The position numbers were made by a program, and so were the translations under genes. Below, in pieces: positions 10,296 through 22,035 of a DNA stretch of 64,000 nucleotides. Within the stretch, counting starts at the first letter, position 1. Each line of letters begins with the position of its first letter. The notes under the pieces are model-generated. The model saw nothing but the letters and a program-made list of their open reading frames with translations, was not told where the DNA came from and did not search any database. Source of the DNA: Spisula solida (lineage: Eukaryota > Mollusca > Bivalvia > Venerida > Mactridae); assembly GCA_947247005.1 (NCBI GenBank), contig OX365956.1, forward strand, positions 441,501-505,500, given 5' to 3'.

Positions 10296-12615
10296 GTATG
10301 AAACTATCTTATTTTCTTGTGTATCCTCCTGTATTGAGAGTTTTAAACATAGAACTAAGAAAGTCAAGTTTCAGGATGAGTTCTTTATTGTGATATCAGA
10401 CTGAGAGACATTCCTATAATTTCTGGACCAACAGACCTGACTGGCAATTTTTATGCACCCTATCTTTGATGAGGGGGTATATTGCTTTGTACATGTCGGT
10501 CGGTCTGTCTGTCGGTCGTTGAGACCATATGGTTTCCGTTCAATAACTCATGAACGGTTTGTCCTAGGATCTTCAAACTTTACATGGAGGTTGGTGATCA
10601 TCAGTAGATGACCCCTATTGATTTTGATTCAGCAGCTTGACTGTTTTGTCCAGCTCCCTGTGAAACCTGTATTATTCCACTGTTTCACAGGGTGCTTGGC
10701 AAAACGACACAGCTGCTAAAAAAGATCTTATATTTCATGGAAAGCAAATAATTTTTTTCCCCTTAGCGTGGCGTATATTTCATAGAAAGTGATGAAGAAA
10801 TAAAATACTTTGGCTATTTGTGTGCATTGATTTTTCGGGCTATTTTTAGGGCCGAATACAGGCACCTTCCCCTAGCAAAATAACCTTTATTTTTCCCCAA
10901 AAAGAATACATATTTTCCCCCTTTTGTAGCTGGTTTCAAAGCAACTCACAGTATAGCTGTTTCAACGTCAAAAAACAGATTTTTTTCAAACTTGCAAAAG
11001 ACGTTGCTACATATGACTAGAGTATTATCAGTAGAAAATAGCAAAATATGAACACTTTTAAGCAAAACAATCTTTTTTAATAATTCCCAATTTCGCGAAT
11101 TGTTGCACTAAAATTTCCCAATTTTAAAGACACAGGCTGTTTAATTTTGTTCAAGAAAAATCACTGCAGTGTTTTCCGATGTTGACAAATTTTTGTCTTG
11201 GACCTGTAGCCACTTGTCACATGGTATTACTACACTGATTTATGTATAAAACTTGTACCTGTTGTAGATGGGACGAGGACCCACCAGCAGTAAGAACACG
11301 CCCTGAAGCCGAAGGTATCGCTGAGAAACAGAATTCTGAGTTTGTTGGTAACTTAATGCATGGTGAGGTGGCGCCACCTACAGTCCGGGATACAAGAGTT
11401 ACGCCTCAAATGATGGAATCAGCTACACCGTGAGTATTATAACCATGCATCATCAGTGATTTTTTTCCTTCTTTATTAGGGTCGGGAAAAAGGACCCTTT
11501 CCCAATTGCAAATAGGCTATAATTTTCCCAAATTTGAATGGAGAAATTCCCAATAAACAATTTAAAAAAATAATTTTCAAAAAATGATAAAGTTATGAAC
11601 ATTTTGACAAGAGTTCAAGCATAAAATTTCAAATAAACCAGTAAACATTCACATGTAATCTCTTTTTCTGTTTTATTTGGCCTTTCTGCTTCATGGAAAT
11701 TCCCAATTTCAAGTTGTCACGGCGCGAAAATTCGCAATCTGAATGGACCTGGACCCTTTCCCAAAAAGGCAAAAAAAATCACTGATCATTGCAGCTTGTC
11801 CTCTTGCAGTATAAGATAACATCTAGTACCAAATCTAGACCGTAAGGTAGGATGTGAGTGAGATATGCTCTAGATTTTAAGAAAAAAATTACCCTTCCAA
11901 CCAAAATCTTTAGGGTCAAACTGTGGCTTTTTGGAAATTTTAAGGGTCGAAACCCCTACCCCCGGGTCTACTGAAACCCCTGCACATTTAGAGCCTAAGG
12001 TAGGATGTCAGGAAGATATGGTGTTTCCTTCTGTGGGCGTGTCATTCCAAAACAATAAAAAATGTACCAAGGAGTACTTGCTTGATGCTCAACATTTTAA
12101 TAAAGGGAACCCTTGCAGTGATGTATCTTGAAAACTTGGTAGTAAAAAAGTAATACTAATAGCACTGCATGCATGATCTTTATGAACTTCCATAAATGCC
12201 GTTACGGTAATTTTTCCGAGTGTCTCCTTTCACAAAAGTTAAAATTCCCGTTTTTCCGAGTGTCTCATTTCACAAAATTTAAAATTTCCGTTTTTAAGAG
12301 TGCCTGATTTCACAAAATTTAATGTTCTATGATTTATTGACACAGTTCATAAATATGTCACATCTTATATCGAAAAGGCTACAAAATCAAAACCTTGTTA
12401 ATTAAACAGTATGTGGTATCGATGGTATTTGAAGCCTTATTTTGTTTATTCACAGGAAGCCGCAGACAAGCCCAAGGCGTACTCGTCCTGAAGCAATGCA
12501 ATATCTCCGTAAAAACCAGTCATCTGAGATGTCAGCCATCATGCATGGTGAAACAGGAGTTAATACACCAGTTAAAAATCACCATAAAATGATGAGCAAA
12601 TCTGAAGATTGGTAG
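9667..12615 (+). CDS. Repeat-motif protein of unknown function, 316 aa
   Basis: A complete three-exon gene: join 9667-10295, 11268-11429 and 12456-12615, all GT-AG, with phases that keep one frame and end at TAG. The 316-residue product is hydrophilic and rich in Pro, Gly, Met and Asn, with no signal peptide or membrane segment. It carries about seven copies of a motif like AExYAERNxGSMxxLMDNYG, with anchors near residues 33, 70, 107, 143, 178, 233 and 286. The first five are spaced 35-37 residues apart and the last two about 53-55. Spacers end in PAPKV-type prolines. The last two copies are on separate exons and begin RPEA. I do not recognise the family. The regular disordered repeats suggest a scaffold or binding role, but this is inference. 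A candidate AATAAA lies at 13476. Confidence 0.85.
10455..10650 (+). repeat. Dispersed repeat family I in gene 1 intron
   Basis: The segment gaggggg-tatattgctttg followed by tcttcaaactttacatgga resembles 26885-27125 (reverse) and parts of 52480-52650. It is an interspersed repeat of unknown class, with gtcggtcggtctgtctgtcgg low-complexity sequence near its start. Confidence 0.6.
10675..10790 (+). repeat. Family L fragment
   Basis: Contains tttcacagggtgct, atcttatatttcatg, aaagcaaataa and ccccttagcgtgg. The same string is one arm and loop of the foldback at 50255-50398, so this looks like a truncated copy. Confidence 0.65.
10828..11173 (+). mobile_element. Family E MITE in gene 1 intron
   Basis: Ends cattgattttt and aaaaatcactg (consensus cagtgattttt). 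The interior includes gggccgaatacaggc, agcaaaataacc and ttcccaatttcgcgaattgt. A closely similar copy lies at 41624-42001, and a variant with the same ends lies at 11454-11787. Confidence 0.8.
11268..11429 (+). CDS. Gene 1 exon, residues 210-264
   Basis: Acceptor gttgtag and donor acc|gtgagt. It starts with the last base of a Gly codon, continues as WDEDPPAV, and ends two bases into a Pro codon. It contains one diverged motif copy, RPEAEGIAEKQNSEFVGNLM. Confidence 0.85.
11454..11787 (+). mobile_element. Family E-like MITE just after a donor
   Basis: Perfect ends cagtgatttttt / aaaaaatcactg enclose a gggtcgggaaaaaggaccc interior. It begins only 24 bases downstream of the exon donor at 11430. 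Confidence 0.8.
11890..11985 (-). mobile_element. Family B MITE fragment
   Basis: Reverse-orientation piece with agggtcaaactgtggctttt and ggtcgaaacccct, matching one end of the family B elements. Confidence 0.6.
12208..12321 (+). repeat. Short tandem repeat in gene 1 intron
   Basis: Two clear copies and one partial copy of a unit near 55 bp with cgagtgtctcmtttcacaaaa and a run of T before it. Confidence 0.7.
12456..12615 (+). CDS. Gene 1 terminal exon, residues 265-316
   Basis: Acceptor tttattcacag. The exon completes a Pro codon, encodes KPQTSPRRTRPEAMQYLRKN and the last motif copy (SSEMSAIMHGE), and stops at TAG 12613-12615. The frame agrees with both upstream exons. Confidence 0.85.
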
Positions 12616-12870
12616 GTTATGTGACAACAACCAATAGAATTTCTGTATGAAATCATGTGACTTGTTCAGCAACCAATAGGATTTCTGTATGAAATCATGT
12701 GACTTGTTCAGCAACCAGTAGGATTTCTGTGTGAGGTCATATGACTTGTTAAGCAGCCAATAGGATTTTCATATTTTGTGTCATGTGACTTACACATCCA
12801 CCAATGGCATGTCTGGTTGAATATTCCTGCACCAATCAGATGCAGGCTTCTATTGGTTTGAAATCTTTAG
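12616..12870 (+). promoter_or_regulatory. CCAAT / TCATGTGAC repeat cluster
   Basis: Four 42-44-bp tandem units start directly after the gene 1 stop. CCAAT occurs at 12631, 12673 and 12757, is mutated at 12715, and recurs at 12800 and 12832 (CCAATCAG). The E-box-type TCATGTGAC occurs at 12653, 12695 and 12781, with TCATATGAC at 12737. It could be 3' UTR repeat sequence or a control element. The motifs are seen and the function is inference. Confidence 0.6.
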
Positions 12871-13949
12871 TATTTCAGCTTATGTCAATTTTAACTCTGT
12901 ATTATATTTTTCTTATTTCCACTGACCATATATATAATATATTATTTCAGTGTTCAAATTTCATAAATATTTAAATTATCTGATATTTAAATAATTGGAA
13001 CTTTGCATAATTTATGTATCCATTTTGTCATTTGTCTCTTGTGAAGCTTTAGTAAGATACGGGAGATATTTTACTTTGTATGTCATTGAACGATGCAGTT
13101 AAACTACATAATGTATCTTCTTTTGTAAACCAAATTTGTGCACCTATCTTTTGAAAAAGTGTACAGCAAGTTGGTTTTCGTTTAAAGTATACACAATTTC
13201 CTTTTATCTGTTAATATTTAACTATTTTTGAAACATTTTTCGATTTCAAAATTGGTTTAGAACTTTTAGAACTAGGTGTAATTATTTATTTACTAATTGT
13301 AAAATTTTGATAGAGCTTAAATGCATTATGTACATTTATTGGAAGTTTTTATCATAATACTTTGAAGGAATTTTAATATTTTTCAATGGCCAAAAGCAGG
13401 GTTGGCAAAAACCTGCGCCAGGAAATACTGGGTAATTAAAGCATTCTTCATAAAATTTTCTTTGCTGATTATGCCAATAAACTTTGAATTAAATAAGTGC
13501 TGTATGTAACAAGCCTTACGTTATACAGTATTGTGTTTTAACATCAAAGATTTTAATGATATGGTTGTGTAATTGTTGATGACTTTATACGTCTTTGTGT
13601 TGTAATGTCCCAAGTGTGAGTTACTTCCCTTTTCTGTTCTTTATTAACAATTTAACTCAATATTTTCTAAGACCTTAACCAAATAATCTGTTTATTTGAT
13701 ATAACTCAACATTTTTATGAAGATTATTCCTACCAAAACATTGATATTTTTTTACTTCTTTTGAGGATTATTATAGTATGAATAAATTATTGTATACTTT
13801 TTACTAAGTTTCAGAGTAGAAATTATCATTTTCCTAAAATAATGTCTTTACTTATTTCCACCGAAACTCAATGTCACTATATGTCTCAAGCATTAAATTC
13901 ATATGTTATCCAGAGAATATGACACGACTCTCGACCTTTAAATTAGCAT
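12871..13949 (+). other. Probable 3' UTR and downstream sequence of gene 1
   Basis: AT-rich, with no coding frame. AATAAA at 13476-13481 and a second one near 13783 are plausible polyadenylation signals about 0.9-1.2 kb beyond the stop. Confidence 0.35.
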
Positions 13950-14135
13950 AATTCAACAGCTGATATATTGTCTATAATTATAACTCCGGCTGTATGTTTT
14001 CATGAGCGGGGAGTATTACAAAGACGCTCGAGATGTAATACCAAAACAAATCTAAAGAACCGATATTGCACGATTTGCTCGTGGAAATTGATATATGCAA
14101 CGCAATTAATTTGTAATATATTCATGCATAAAGGT
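13950..14135 (+). repeat. Dispersed repeat family A
   Basis: Contains caacagctgatatattgt, tcatgagcggg and gatattgcacgatttgctcg. Diverged copies lie at 22036-22215 (same strand) and 34990-35150 (reverse). An open stretch within it is not conserved between the copies. Confidence 0.7.
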
Positions 14136-14708
14136 CAGGATCATGTCAAATTCTCTGTGCTATACACCAGTATAATATATCATATAATAGATCATAGTCT
14201 ATGTTACGTATAAATCAATTTGTGAGATACGTTTAAAACAGTACAATGAAGGGTGTGTGCCTAGTTTCCTAAGGTGCCAAATTTGTTCATTTTGAATTTT
14301 ACTGACTGGCAAAGTAGCGAAAATATCAATAAAGATGGGAGACTTCAGTTCCAACAAAAATGGATACTTGATTTTATTGAGATAATAATACACCATATAT
14401 ATTATTTCACTCAGTGAATATAAAAATGAATTTGAAAACAGGTTTTAAGAAAATCATTTATTAATTACCAGTTCTTTCCAGTTTATTTTGACTGTCTTGT
14501 GTAATGTTAACAGATATTTTTATTTTGATAACCTGGATGCTAAGAAAATGCTCAATAAATACATGTATTGTAGTTTATCCGACGTCTATCACCGTAGTAA
14601 CCCCGATACATGGCTTCTCATTTCCATTGGAGAATTGTAGTGTTTTCATAATTATGGCAACGACGGAACTGAAAACTGTTCTAACGCTCCGGCAGAACTC
14701 AGTCAGAT

Positions 14709-15008
14709 GTCGTGTATTCCGAGTTCCCCCAGTGTTACCGTACATCTCTGAGGGAACAGAGGAGCGGGGTCGTGTATCCCAAGTTCCCCCAGTGTTACCG
14801 TACATCTCTGAGGGAACAGAGGAGCGGGGTCCTGTATCCCAAGTTCCCCCTGTGTTACCGTACATCTCTGAGGGAACAGAGGAGCGGGGTCCTGTATCCC
14901 AAGTTCCCCCAGTGTTACCGTACATCTCTGAGGGAACAGAGGAGCGGGGTCGTGTATCCCAAGTTCCCCCAGTGTTACCGTACATCTCTGAGGGAACAGA
15001 GGAGCGGT
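14709..15008. repeat. 60-bp minisatellite, 5 copies
   Basis: Five nearly identical 60-bp units with agttcccccagtgttaccg and catctctgagggaacagagg. The period is divisible by three, so three frames stay open across the array. No gene is inferred. Confidence 0.95.
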
Positions 15009-15468
15009 GTATTGGGTTTACTACGGTATACACTGCCCAGCATTAATAATGTCTATCAACAGTTTATTGTAGTAATCATACATTAAGTCTGTGCCCAATT
15101 GTATAAACAATGGTTAAAGCCATCTTGGCAGCCTTTGTGGTAGCCATCTTGGCGGCCATCTTAGTCTTTACCCAATTGTATAAACAATGGCTATATAAGG
15201 GTTAACAGTAGCAAAATTTGAAAAAAAATGTGTAAACCGAAAAATAAAAAAAATTGTGGCCATATACAAGTAGTTGACCATTTGACCAGAACCAGTGTTT
15301 AAAACTAATCATGGTCACAATTAAACCATTTGTGAATATAATTGGGTACAGATGTATAACAAATATTTATACACTGATGGATGTTGCTTGTATGTACATG
15401 TGTTTACATTGACTGATTGTTGTTAATCTTGGTATGGGCTGAGCCCACTATTGTTGTATTTTATTGGT

Positions 15469-15728
15469 CTAGGCCTAAAAAATTGTTTGTTTCTGGTAAT
15501 ATACCTCGAAACAATATGGTATAATCGGATTACCGAAAACTATTTTAGGGTAAATCCGATTACCAGAAATAGCTTGTTTCTGTATATGCCTCGAAACAAT
15601 AGGGTAAATCTGAATACAAGAAACAGTTTGTTTCCGGTAATATGCCTCGAAACAATACGGTACAATCTGATTACCGAAAACAATTTTACGGTAAATCCGA
15701 ATACCAGAAACAAGTTTTTTAGGCCTTA
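15469..15728. mobile_element. Foldback element
   Basis: Inverted ends taggcctaaaaaa / ttttttaggcct flank arms with tgtttctggta / taccagaaaca. Internal cctcgaaacaatacgg-type motifs recur in tandem and inverted order. Related end fragments lie near 555-600 and 39030-39065. Confidence 0.75.
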
Positions 15729-17320
15729 CCTTTGCTTCTTGTTTGGTATGTTGCTTTGTTCTCACAAACTTTATCAACAACCCTCATAAAAATATTCACA
15801 TTCCATATTTCGGACCATAAGTTACGCAAATTATATAAAAATTACATTCAAGTTTTAATCTTTTTTTATTCACTTTTAAGGAGCATTTTTAAGTCAAAGT
15901 TTTAATATTTTTCTTCACTTTTTAATGCTAAAAATGTGTGACATTATTTTTTTCAAAAAATAGACATTTATTTAGTATATTTTGAAGATAATTCATTGTA
16001 AATCATCTATTGGTTATGAAGTTTTTGTCACATGTGTTGATAACCTGTGTTTAACATTTTGTGATAATACATGTATTTTACATTTTTGTTCTCTACATTT
16101 GCTCATACATGTATTGACACCAGATATAATTACCCCACCCACTTTGTCTACATGTAACATCAAGGTCAATGTTAGATCAAGGTCAATTGTTGTTGGAGAT
16201 TTAAAACTTATTGTTGCTTCTGAGTTCCCACCTTAATAAGATTATAGTTCAGATAATAATGTATACTACATTTGACACATGAAGAACAAATCTGACTATC
16301 CGCGTTGATTTAATAAACCTCAATAATAATAACAACCGTAGGGCTCGTAAAAACTGATCTTTTTATTGATTTGGACTTGCTGGTTTGGATGAATAGAAAA
16401 TATAACTGTGTTAATCGCTTTTAAATTTGTTGAAACTTTATTTTGAAGGGGGTGTTATTTTTGGGTTGGTCTTTAGGTTGAGTTTTTTTCAGCACATTTA
16501 CATAAATATGTTGTCTTACTGCTTACTGTAATATTCAAGTGTTGTTCTACTTTGTACGGCTATCCATGTTGCATTGTATTGATGTTTTAAGCCAGTAGTG
16601 ATGTTGTGTTTGTTTCTTCAATATATTTAATGTGTTCATTCCGACTTGGTTGTGTCTATTTGCTTTTTGTGTAAAACAAATATTTTTATTGTTATGTACT
16701 ATTTTAGATCTGATCTGATTTATCTGTATTGTAGGATCTCTATGTTGATTTTTGAAATCTCAAAACCACCATTTTTATACCAGGTTCTCAATTTATATTT
16801 TTCATTTTATTTGATTTTAAAGACATATGTTTCAGTTTCGGTTGTAGTCAGATATTTATATTAAGTAATTAATGGAAACAATTGTTATTCTTGAATTGGA
16901 GTTACTCCACATATTGTTGAAACCAAAACTGATAATTTCACGTAATGTGATCAATACAAGGGACTGAACATAGCGACACTATGGCGTAGGTTTTGAGAGG
17001 TTGAGCAACACTGGCATAGGTAATTAGGGGATTGAGCGATACTATGGCATAGGTTGTGAGGGGGTCGTGTAAAATTTGTGATTGTGTTCAGAGGTTATGT
17101 GAATCGTCTCATGGATCATATATGCGTATATGTGTCGTATTAATGCATGTTTGAGTAAGTTTTCATGTAAACTTAATAACTTCCCCTGATATTTGAACTT
17201 CCACTGAATAGTTTTATGAATATATTTATTTGTGAATCAGACTGTCAGCTATATCTACATTGTTTACACCTGTTTGTTTCAAATTTGTGTTATAGATGCC
17301 TTCATTATAAGATAGGATAT
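15729..17320. other. Intergenic, no gene seen
   Basis: AT-rich sequence with several short chance open frames. A small diverged tandem stretch near 16970-17060 (ctatggc-taggtt) is the only structure noted. Confidence 0.4.
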
Positions 17321-17528
17321 TTATACATGTAATACCTGTGTCATACATGTAATACCTGTGTCATACATGTAATACCTGTGTCATACATGTAATACCTGTG
17401 TCATACATGTAATACCTGTGTCATACATGTAATACCTGTGTCATACATGTAATACCTGTGTCATACATGTAATACCTGTGTCATACATGTAATACCTGTG
17501 TCATACATGTAATACCTGTGTCATACAT
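17321..17528. repeat. 20-bp perfect satellite
   Basis: About ten copies of tcatacatgtaatacctgtg with no internal mismatch across the central array. This indicates recent expansion or active homogenisation. Confidence 0.97.
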
Positions 17529-17989
17529 ATCCCAATATAAGATCTGAAACTATGTATATCACAACAGTTTACCACATAATCAGTTTCGAGCTGAAAACAT
17601 ATCTCAAACTTGGGTTCATTTCAGTTATAAATTATTTTGCTCCACAAAGTTTACCTCAAATATTCTTAGGTAGAATTTCAGATATTTCATTTGCTGTTGA
17701 ATTACCAAACATTTTCTTTACAAAATTTTCATATATTTATTATAAAATATGTGCATATCACACTTGATCTTATTTTCATTTTAATGCCTTGTTGCTTATT
17801 TTATTGATGTTAGTTCTCTTAGAGTTGTGAGATTTTTTAACAAAATAAGATGGTGCTGATTTTGTTGTGTTAAAACTTTAGTTTATGTTGTATTTTATTT
17901 TAGATCTAGCAGACGTAGTGCCATTTATACTTTGTATACCTCACTTTTTTATTACTGCAACACATTTAAATACATTCATAGTTAATGGG

Positions 17990-18195
17990 GCACTTAGGGG
18001 TTCCATTTTGACTCGGGAGTAGCAGTTTTGACCCGTGAAATTTCCTAAAAGGCCACATTTTGACCCTCAAGATTTTGGTTTGAAAGGTCATTTTCTCTTA
18101 AAATCATGGTTATTTTGCCTATAAAATGGCAACATTAATTGAAAATATATCGAAATGACCCTTCAGATTCAGAAGCTAGTGGAACTCCTGTGTAC
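17990..18195 (+). mobile_element. Family B MITE
   Basis: Begins aggggttccattttgactc and ends agaagctagtggaactcctg, enclosing the family B interior. This is the same orientation as the copies at 8320 and 48772. Confidence 0.8.
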
Positions 18196-18295
18196 GGTCG
18201 TGATGGGGTATAGCTTCTTAACCCTAAGGCTGTGGGTTCAGTTCTAGACTTTGGCAAGATCCAACCGTGAATTTCAACCTCTTAAATTGGGTTCA

Positions 18296-18916
18296 GTACA
18301 AGTACAAGTCTAGACCACGAACATACTGTGTACAAGTCTAGACCACCACCATACTGTGTACAAGTCTAGACCACTACCATACTGTGTACAAGACTAGACC
18401 ACTACCATACCGTGTACAAGTCTAGACCACTACCACACTGTATACAAGACTAGACCACTACCATACTGTGTATAAGTCTAGACCACTACCATACTGTATA
18501 CAAGTCTAGACCACTACCATACTGTGTACAAGTCTAGACCACTACCATACTGTGTACAAGTCTAGACCACTACCATACTGTTTCAAGTCTAGACCACTAC
18601 CATACTGTGTACAAGTCTAGACCACTACCATACTGTGTACAAGACTAGACCACTACCATACTGTATACAAGACGAGACCACTACCATACTGTGTACAAGT
18701 CTAGACCACTACCATACTGTATACAAGACGAGACCACTACCATACTGTATACAAGACGAGACCACTACCATACTGTATACAAGTCTAGACCACTACCATA
18801 CTGTGTACAAGACTAGACCACTACCATACTGTATACAAGACGAGACCACTACCATACTGTATACAAGACGAGACCACTACCATACTGTATACAAGTCTAG
18901 ACCACTACCATACTGT
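18296..18916. repeat. 28-bp minisatellite, about 22 copies
   Basis: Units read gtacaagtctagaccac followed by taccatactgt. Variants with gactagaccac and gacgagaccac are interspersed in runs towards the right end, a sign of segmental duplication within the array. Confidence 0.96.
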
Positions 18917-19129
18917 TAACAATAATCCATTGTTGTGTTTTGTCATGTTATTTTGTTCTGCTTCTAGCTTCCACTTAGAATGTTTATTTTTTATCAACAT
19001 TTATTGTTAATGTGATTTTTGCTGCTCAAGACAATACTGAATATGTTAACTCATTGTGAAAGGGTAACGCTTCTTAGATTCTTACTTAGCATAATACTAC
19101 ACATTACCTGTTGTCAATATCTGCCTCGA

Positions 19130-19465
19130 GAATTTTAAGAGATTCTTCACGTTTCTGTACTCTGCTTTTATCACATAAATACCGTGAACTTCCATTTGAG
19201 AACAAATGACAAAACAATGTTCTCCAACACGTGTGATAACAAATGTGTGATGTCACAAGCTTTTCCGTGAGAAAATATAACGTCTTTGGCTTAAATTCAT
19301 TATTTCTTACGTTGTTTTGACTAGGTAGCTATGGTAATGTGATAAAAAGAATCCACCACTCGTTGTCTTTGGAATCAGTATTTCTTAAACTCATAGAATG
19401 CTCGCTTGATAAACGGTGTTTTCTAGACTTGTTCAAGAAATGTTGTTCTCCAAAGATCCTATATG
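19130..19465 (+). repeat. Dispersed repeat family G
   Basis: About 330 bp with atcacataaatacc, gtgtgataacaaatgtgtga, an imperfect CRE (tgatgtca), and a palindromic end region around tttcttaaactc and caagaaatgttgttctcc. Copies lie at 23745-24085, 44680-45005 and 51155-51450 (reverse). Confidence 0.75.
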
Positions 19466-20154
19466 TATTTGTAATTACTTAAAGCTTGCTGGTATCAGGA
19501 TTGAAACAAAGTCTTGTTGAAGTTGTTATTCAAGTTGCTTAATACTTAGTTCTATCTTGTTCAATACGTATGTTCTTATTTCTGCGTCAATAAACTTTTC
19601 TCATGTTGATACATCTTTGTGACATTTTATCTCGGCTGTTAGACCTTGCCTGGGTACAGTGCAACCCTGTCTCGGTAATGACGAATATTTCGTCGCATCA
19701 ATTCCAGAATGTTATTACTTATTTTTTGAAAAAAAAAAGGAGTTTTTTTGTATCGTTGGAAAGCGCTTTTCAAAAAGACATTTTGGCATTCAAGATGAAC
19801 AATAAATTTACTGTTCACTTTTGTTCCATCTATAGTAAATATTGAGATCGAGAGGTCAAAATCTTTAAAGTCGATTTTCTCAAAATGAACTTTTGTAGAC
19901 TAAGAACATTCTAGAATTGAGGTGACGATTTATAAATGTACAATGATGACTTGAAATTAACCTCTCACAAGTATTAACCAAGTCTGCAGGCTGACGGCAG
20001 GTAGACTAGTCAGTCAGTCAGAATCTAGTACATGCTGCTTGGTTTATTTTGCTATTATGTAACCATGTTGTAAACTGGCCTAATTTGTACATTTTGCAGA
20101 CCAGTTGTAATAAAAGCTATATATGTTTATAAGGTCTTGTTCTTTACACCTTAA
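19466..20154. other. Intergenic, no gene seen
   Basis: No recognisable exon. An open stretch at 19603-19845 lacks splice context or protein similarity. Confidence 0.35.
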
Positions 20155-20535
20155 TTCAATCCTGCCCGGCTTGGTAAGTTGGTATAGTGTACAACTTCAA
20201 TCTCTTTGATTCCCATTCCTAGTCCCATCCCGTAGTCCAGAGTCCCAACCCTGTCTCCCTCTCCTGCACCATTCACTCTCTCACATAATAACTTGTACGC
20301 CTGCATTCAATCCTGCCTGGCTTGGTAAGTTGGTATAGTGTACGACTTCAATCTCTGTGATACCCATCCCTTAGTCCAAAGTCCCAACCCTGTCTCCCTC
20401 TCGTGCACCATTCACTCTCTCATATAATAACTTGTACGCCTGCATTCAATCCTGCCCGGCTTGGTAAGTTGGTATAGTGTACGACTTCAATCTCTGTGAT
20501 ACCCATCCCTTAGTCCAAAGTCCAAACCCTGTTCT
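20155..20535 (+). repeat. About 145-bp tandem repeat, 2.6 copies
   Basis: Each unit begins attcaatcctgcc-ggctt, continues with ggtaagttggtatagtgtac, and ends in caccattcactctctcacat and cttgtacgcctgc. The third copy breaks off at about 20530 where family D sequence begins. Confidence 0.9.
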
Positions 20536-20750
20536 TGGTACCATGAAAATGCATCCTGACACCAAAACCCTGTTTCGAACATTGATCTTTTATTAAAATT
20601 CAGCTTATGAATCATCAATGACCGTAACTCAGTCAATATTTGATACTTTTTTGTCAAAAACGTTTCTTTTCTGCAGAAAACTTAATTCCTTCTACTGCAG
20701 TAAATCCAGATTATTCCAGAGTCATAGGACCCCTGCCTCAAACTCTGTCA
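20536..20750 (-). mobile_element. Family D MITE
   Basis: Reverse-oriented copy: gtttcgaacattgatc, aaaattcagcttatgaa, gaccgtaactcagtcaat, ttttctgcagaaaac and cagattattccagag, ending at ataggacccctg. It matches the elements found next to channel-gene splice donors. Confidence 0.65.
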
Positions 20751-21244
20751 TATAATAACTTATACACATTGATTGATTTTGAAATAATTTATTTGCATGC
20801 AATGATAGGCAAAAACATCAATTTGACATATACAGTGTTTAACAAACATATAACAATAATAATCATTATTGTACATGTAGTGAATATTTGAGCCATGGTT
20901 GGATGAGGCAAGCAGTCGGCTTTATAAGTATAACAATCAAAGTAATATACTGTAAAATCACATATTTTCATGGGTATTAAATTTTAGTGGATTTTAATGA
21001 AAATGAATTTTCCACGGGGTCGTAAATTCGTGGATTAGAAAACATGGAAGGGTAAACCTATGCTCTGTATTCCGGAGGTTGATTAATAGTGAGGGATTAG
21101 ATTTTGTAGTCAAAGTTCAGCAACGAAATAAACGAAAATTCAACACCCTAAAAATACTGGTTTTACAGTAGTATGCAGATGATGGAAGATGACGTATGTG
21201 TAGTGTGTGGAGATATTAACCTGATCCCAAACCTTATAGTATAA

Positions 21245-21545
21245 TCAGGGGTGTCAATATTCCTGATTTATTCGGAATTCCAGATTGGTCTATCCTACAG
21301 GGGTGTCAACAGAGCCAAATTAAAAATCCTGAAAATCTTATCTGTGGCTGACTATTTTTGCCAAACAAGACGCTTTCAACCACCTTATTGCCACATTTAA
21401 CTCAGTTGTCATTAATAAAATCCTTCACAGTAAATTGAACTGACCATAACTTTGCCATTTCTTGAGATATTTTCATCAAATAACTTATTTTGGTCAGAAA
21501 TTTGGTCGGAATTCCGAATTAATCAGGAAAGTTGACACCCCTGAT
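21245..21545 (-). mobile_element. Family C MITE
   Basis: Outer ends tcaggggtgtcaatattcc / ttgacacccctga, with the diagnostic strings ctttgccatttcttgaga and aaatcctgaaaatctta. A second internal caggggtgtcaacagagcc suggests a nested or rearranged copy. Full-length relatives lie at 49431-49698 and 59254-59522. Confidence 0.75.
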
Positions 21546-21584
21546 CCTAAAAGAGCTACGATTTCTGACCAAATTAAAACATTT

Positions 21585-21860
21585 ATAAACAAGACTGCGT
21601 TCAACAAACGCTTATGCCCCCTGTGGAAGCCTTGTCCATAAATAAGTCTAAGTCCAAAATTAGGTCAAGGTGAAGGTCAAAATGGGGTCAGGTGATACAG
21701 GCATGTGGAGAGTGTTCATATACAACATCCATGCAAGTATGAATGCTTTGTAGCAAGCCATATTAATGCTAGAAGAAACGGTCAATTTGGGTTAACTGGA
21801 CAAACGAACGGACAGATGAATCACTATATGCCTCCCGGTCTATCGATACGGGGGCATAAA
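21585..21860 (+). repeat. Dispersed repeat family H
   Basis: Starts near aagactgcgttcaacaaacg and ends tatgcctcccggtctatcg plus gggggcata. It is nearly identical to 23068-23345. Inverted gcctccc / gggggc ends and a cggacgg-type tract are common in molluscan repeats, from memory. Confidence 0.75.
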
Positions 21861-21861
21861 A

Positions 21862-22035
21862 ATATCTCAAGAAATGGCAAAGTTATGGTCAATTATATCT
21901 ACTCTGAACGATTTTCTTTAATAAAGTTTTAAAAACTGAGTTATACATGGAAACAGTGAGTTGAAGACCTTGTTTGGCAAAAAAGGTCGGCTGCATTATG
22001 ATTTTCAGAATCTTTAATTTGGCTCTATTTACACA
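21862..22035 (+). mobile_element. Family C MITE, truncated
   Basis: Carries atctcaagaaatggcaaagt, tatctactctgaacga, and tttaatttggctctattt at its end. The left terminus is missing and abuts family H directly. Confidence 0.65.

Noticed and set aside
10296..10404. Gene 1 ending in the first exon at 10404
   Set aside because: The extension beyond the gtatga donor changes composition, and the next two exons join in the correct frame with the same motif family.
10828..11173. Autonomous transposon with coding capacity
   Set aside because: No transposase or reverse transcriptase frame was found here or anywhere in the window; all elements seen are short and non-coding.
16646..16864. Hydrophobic small open frame
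   Set aside because: Composition is what AT-rich DNA gives by chance; no family, splice sites or conservation visible.
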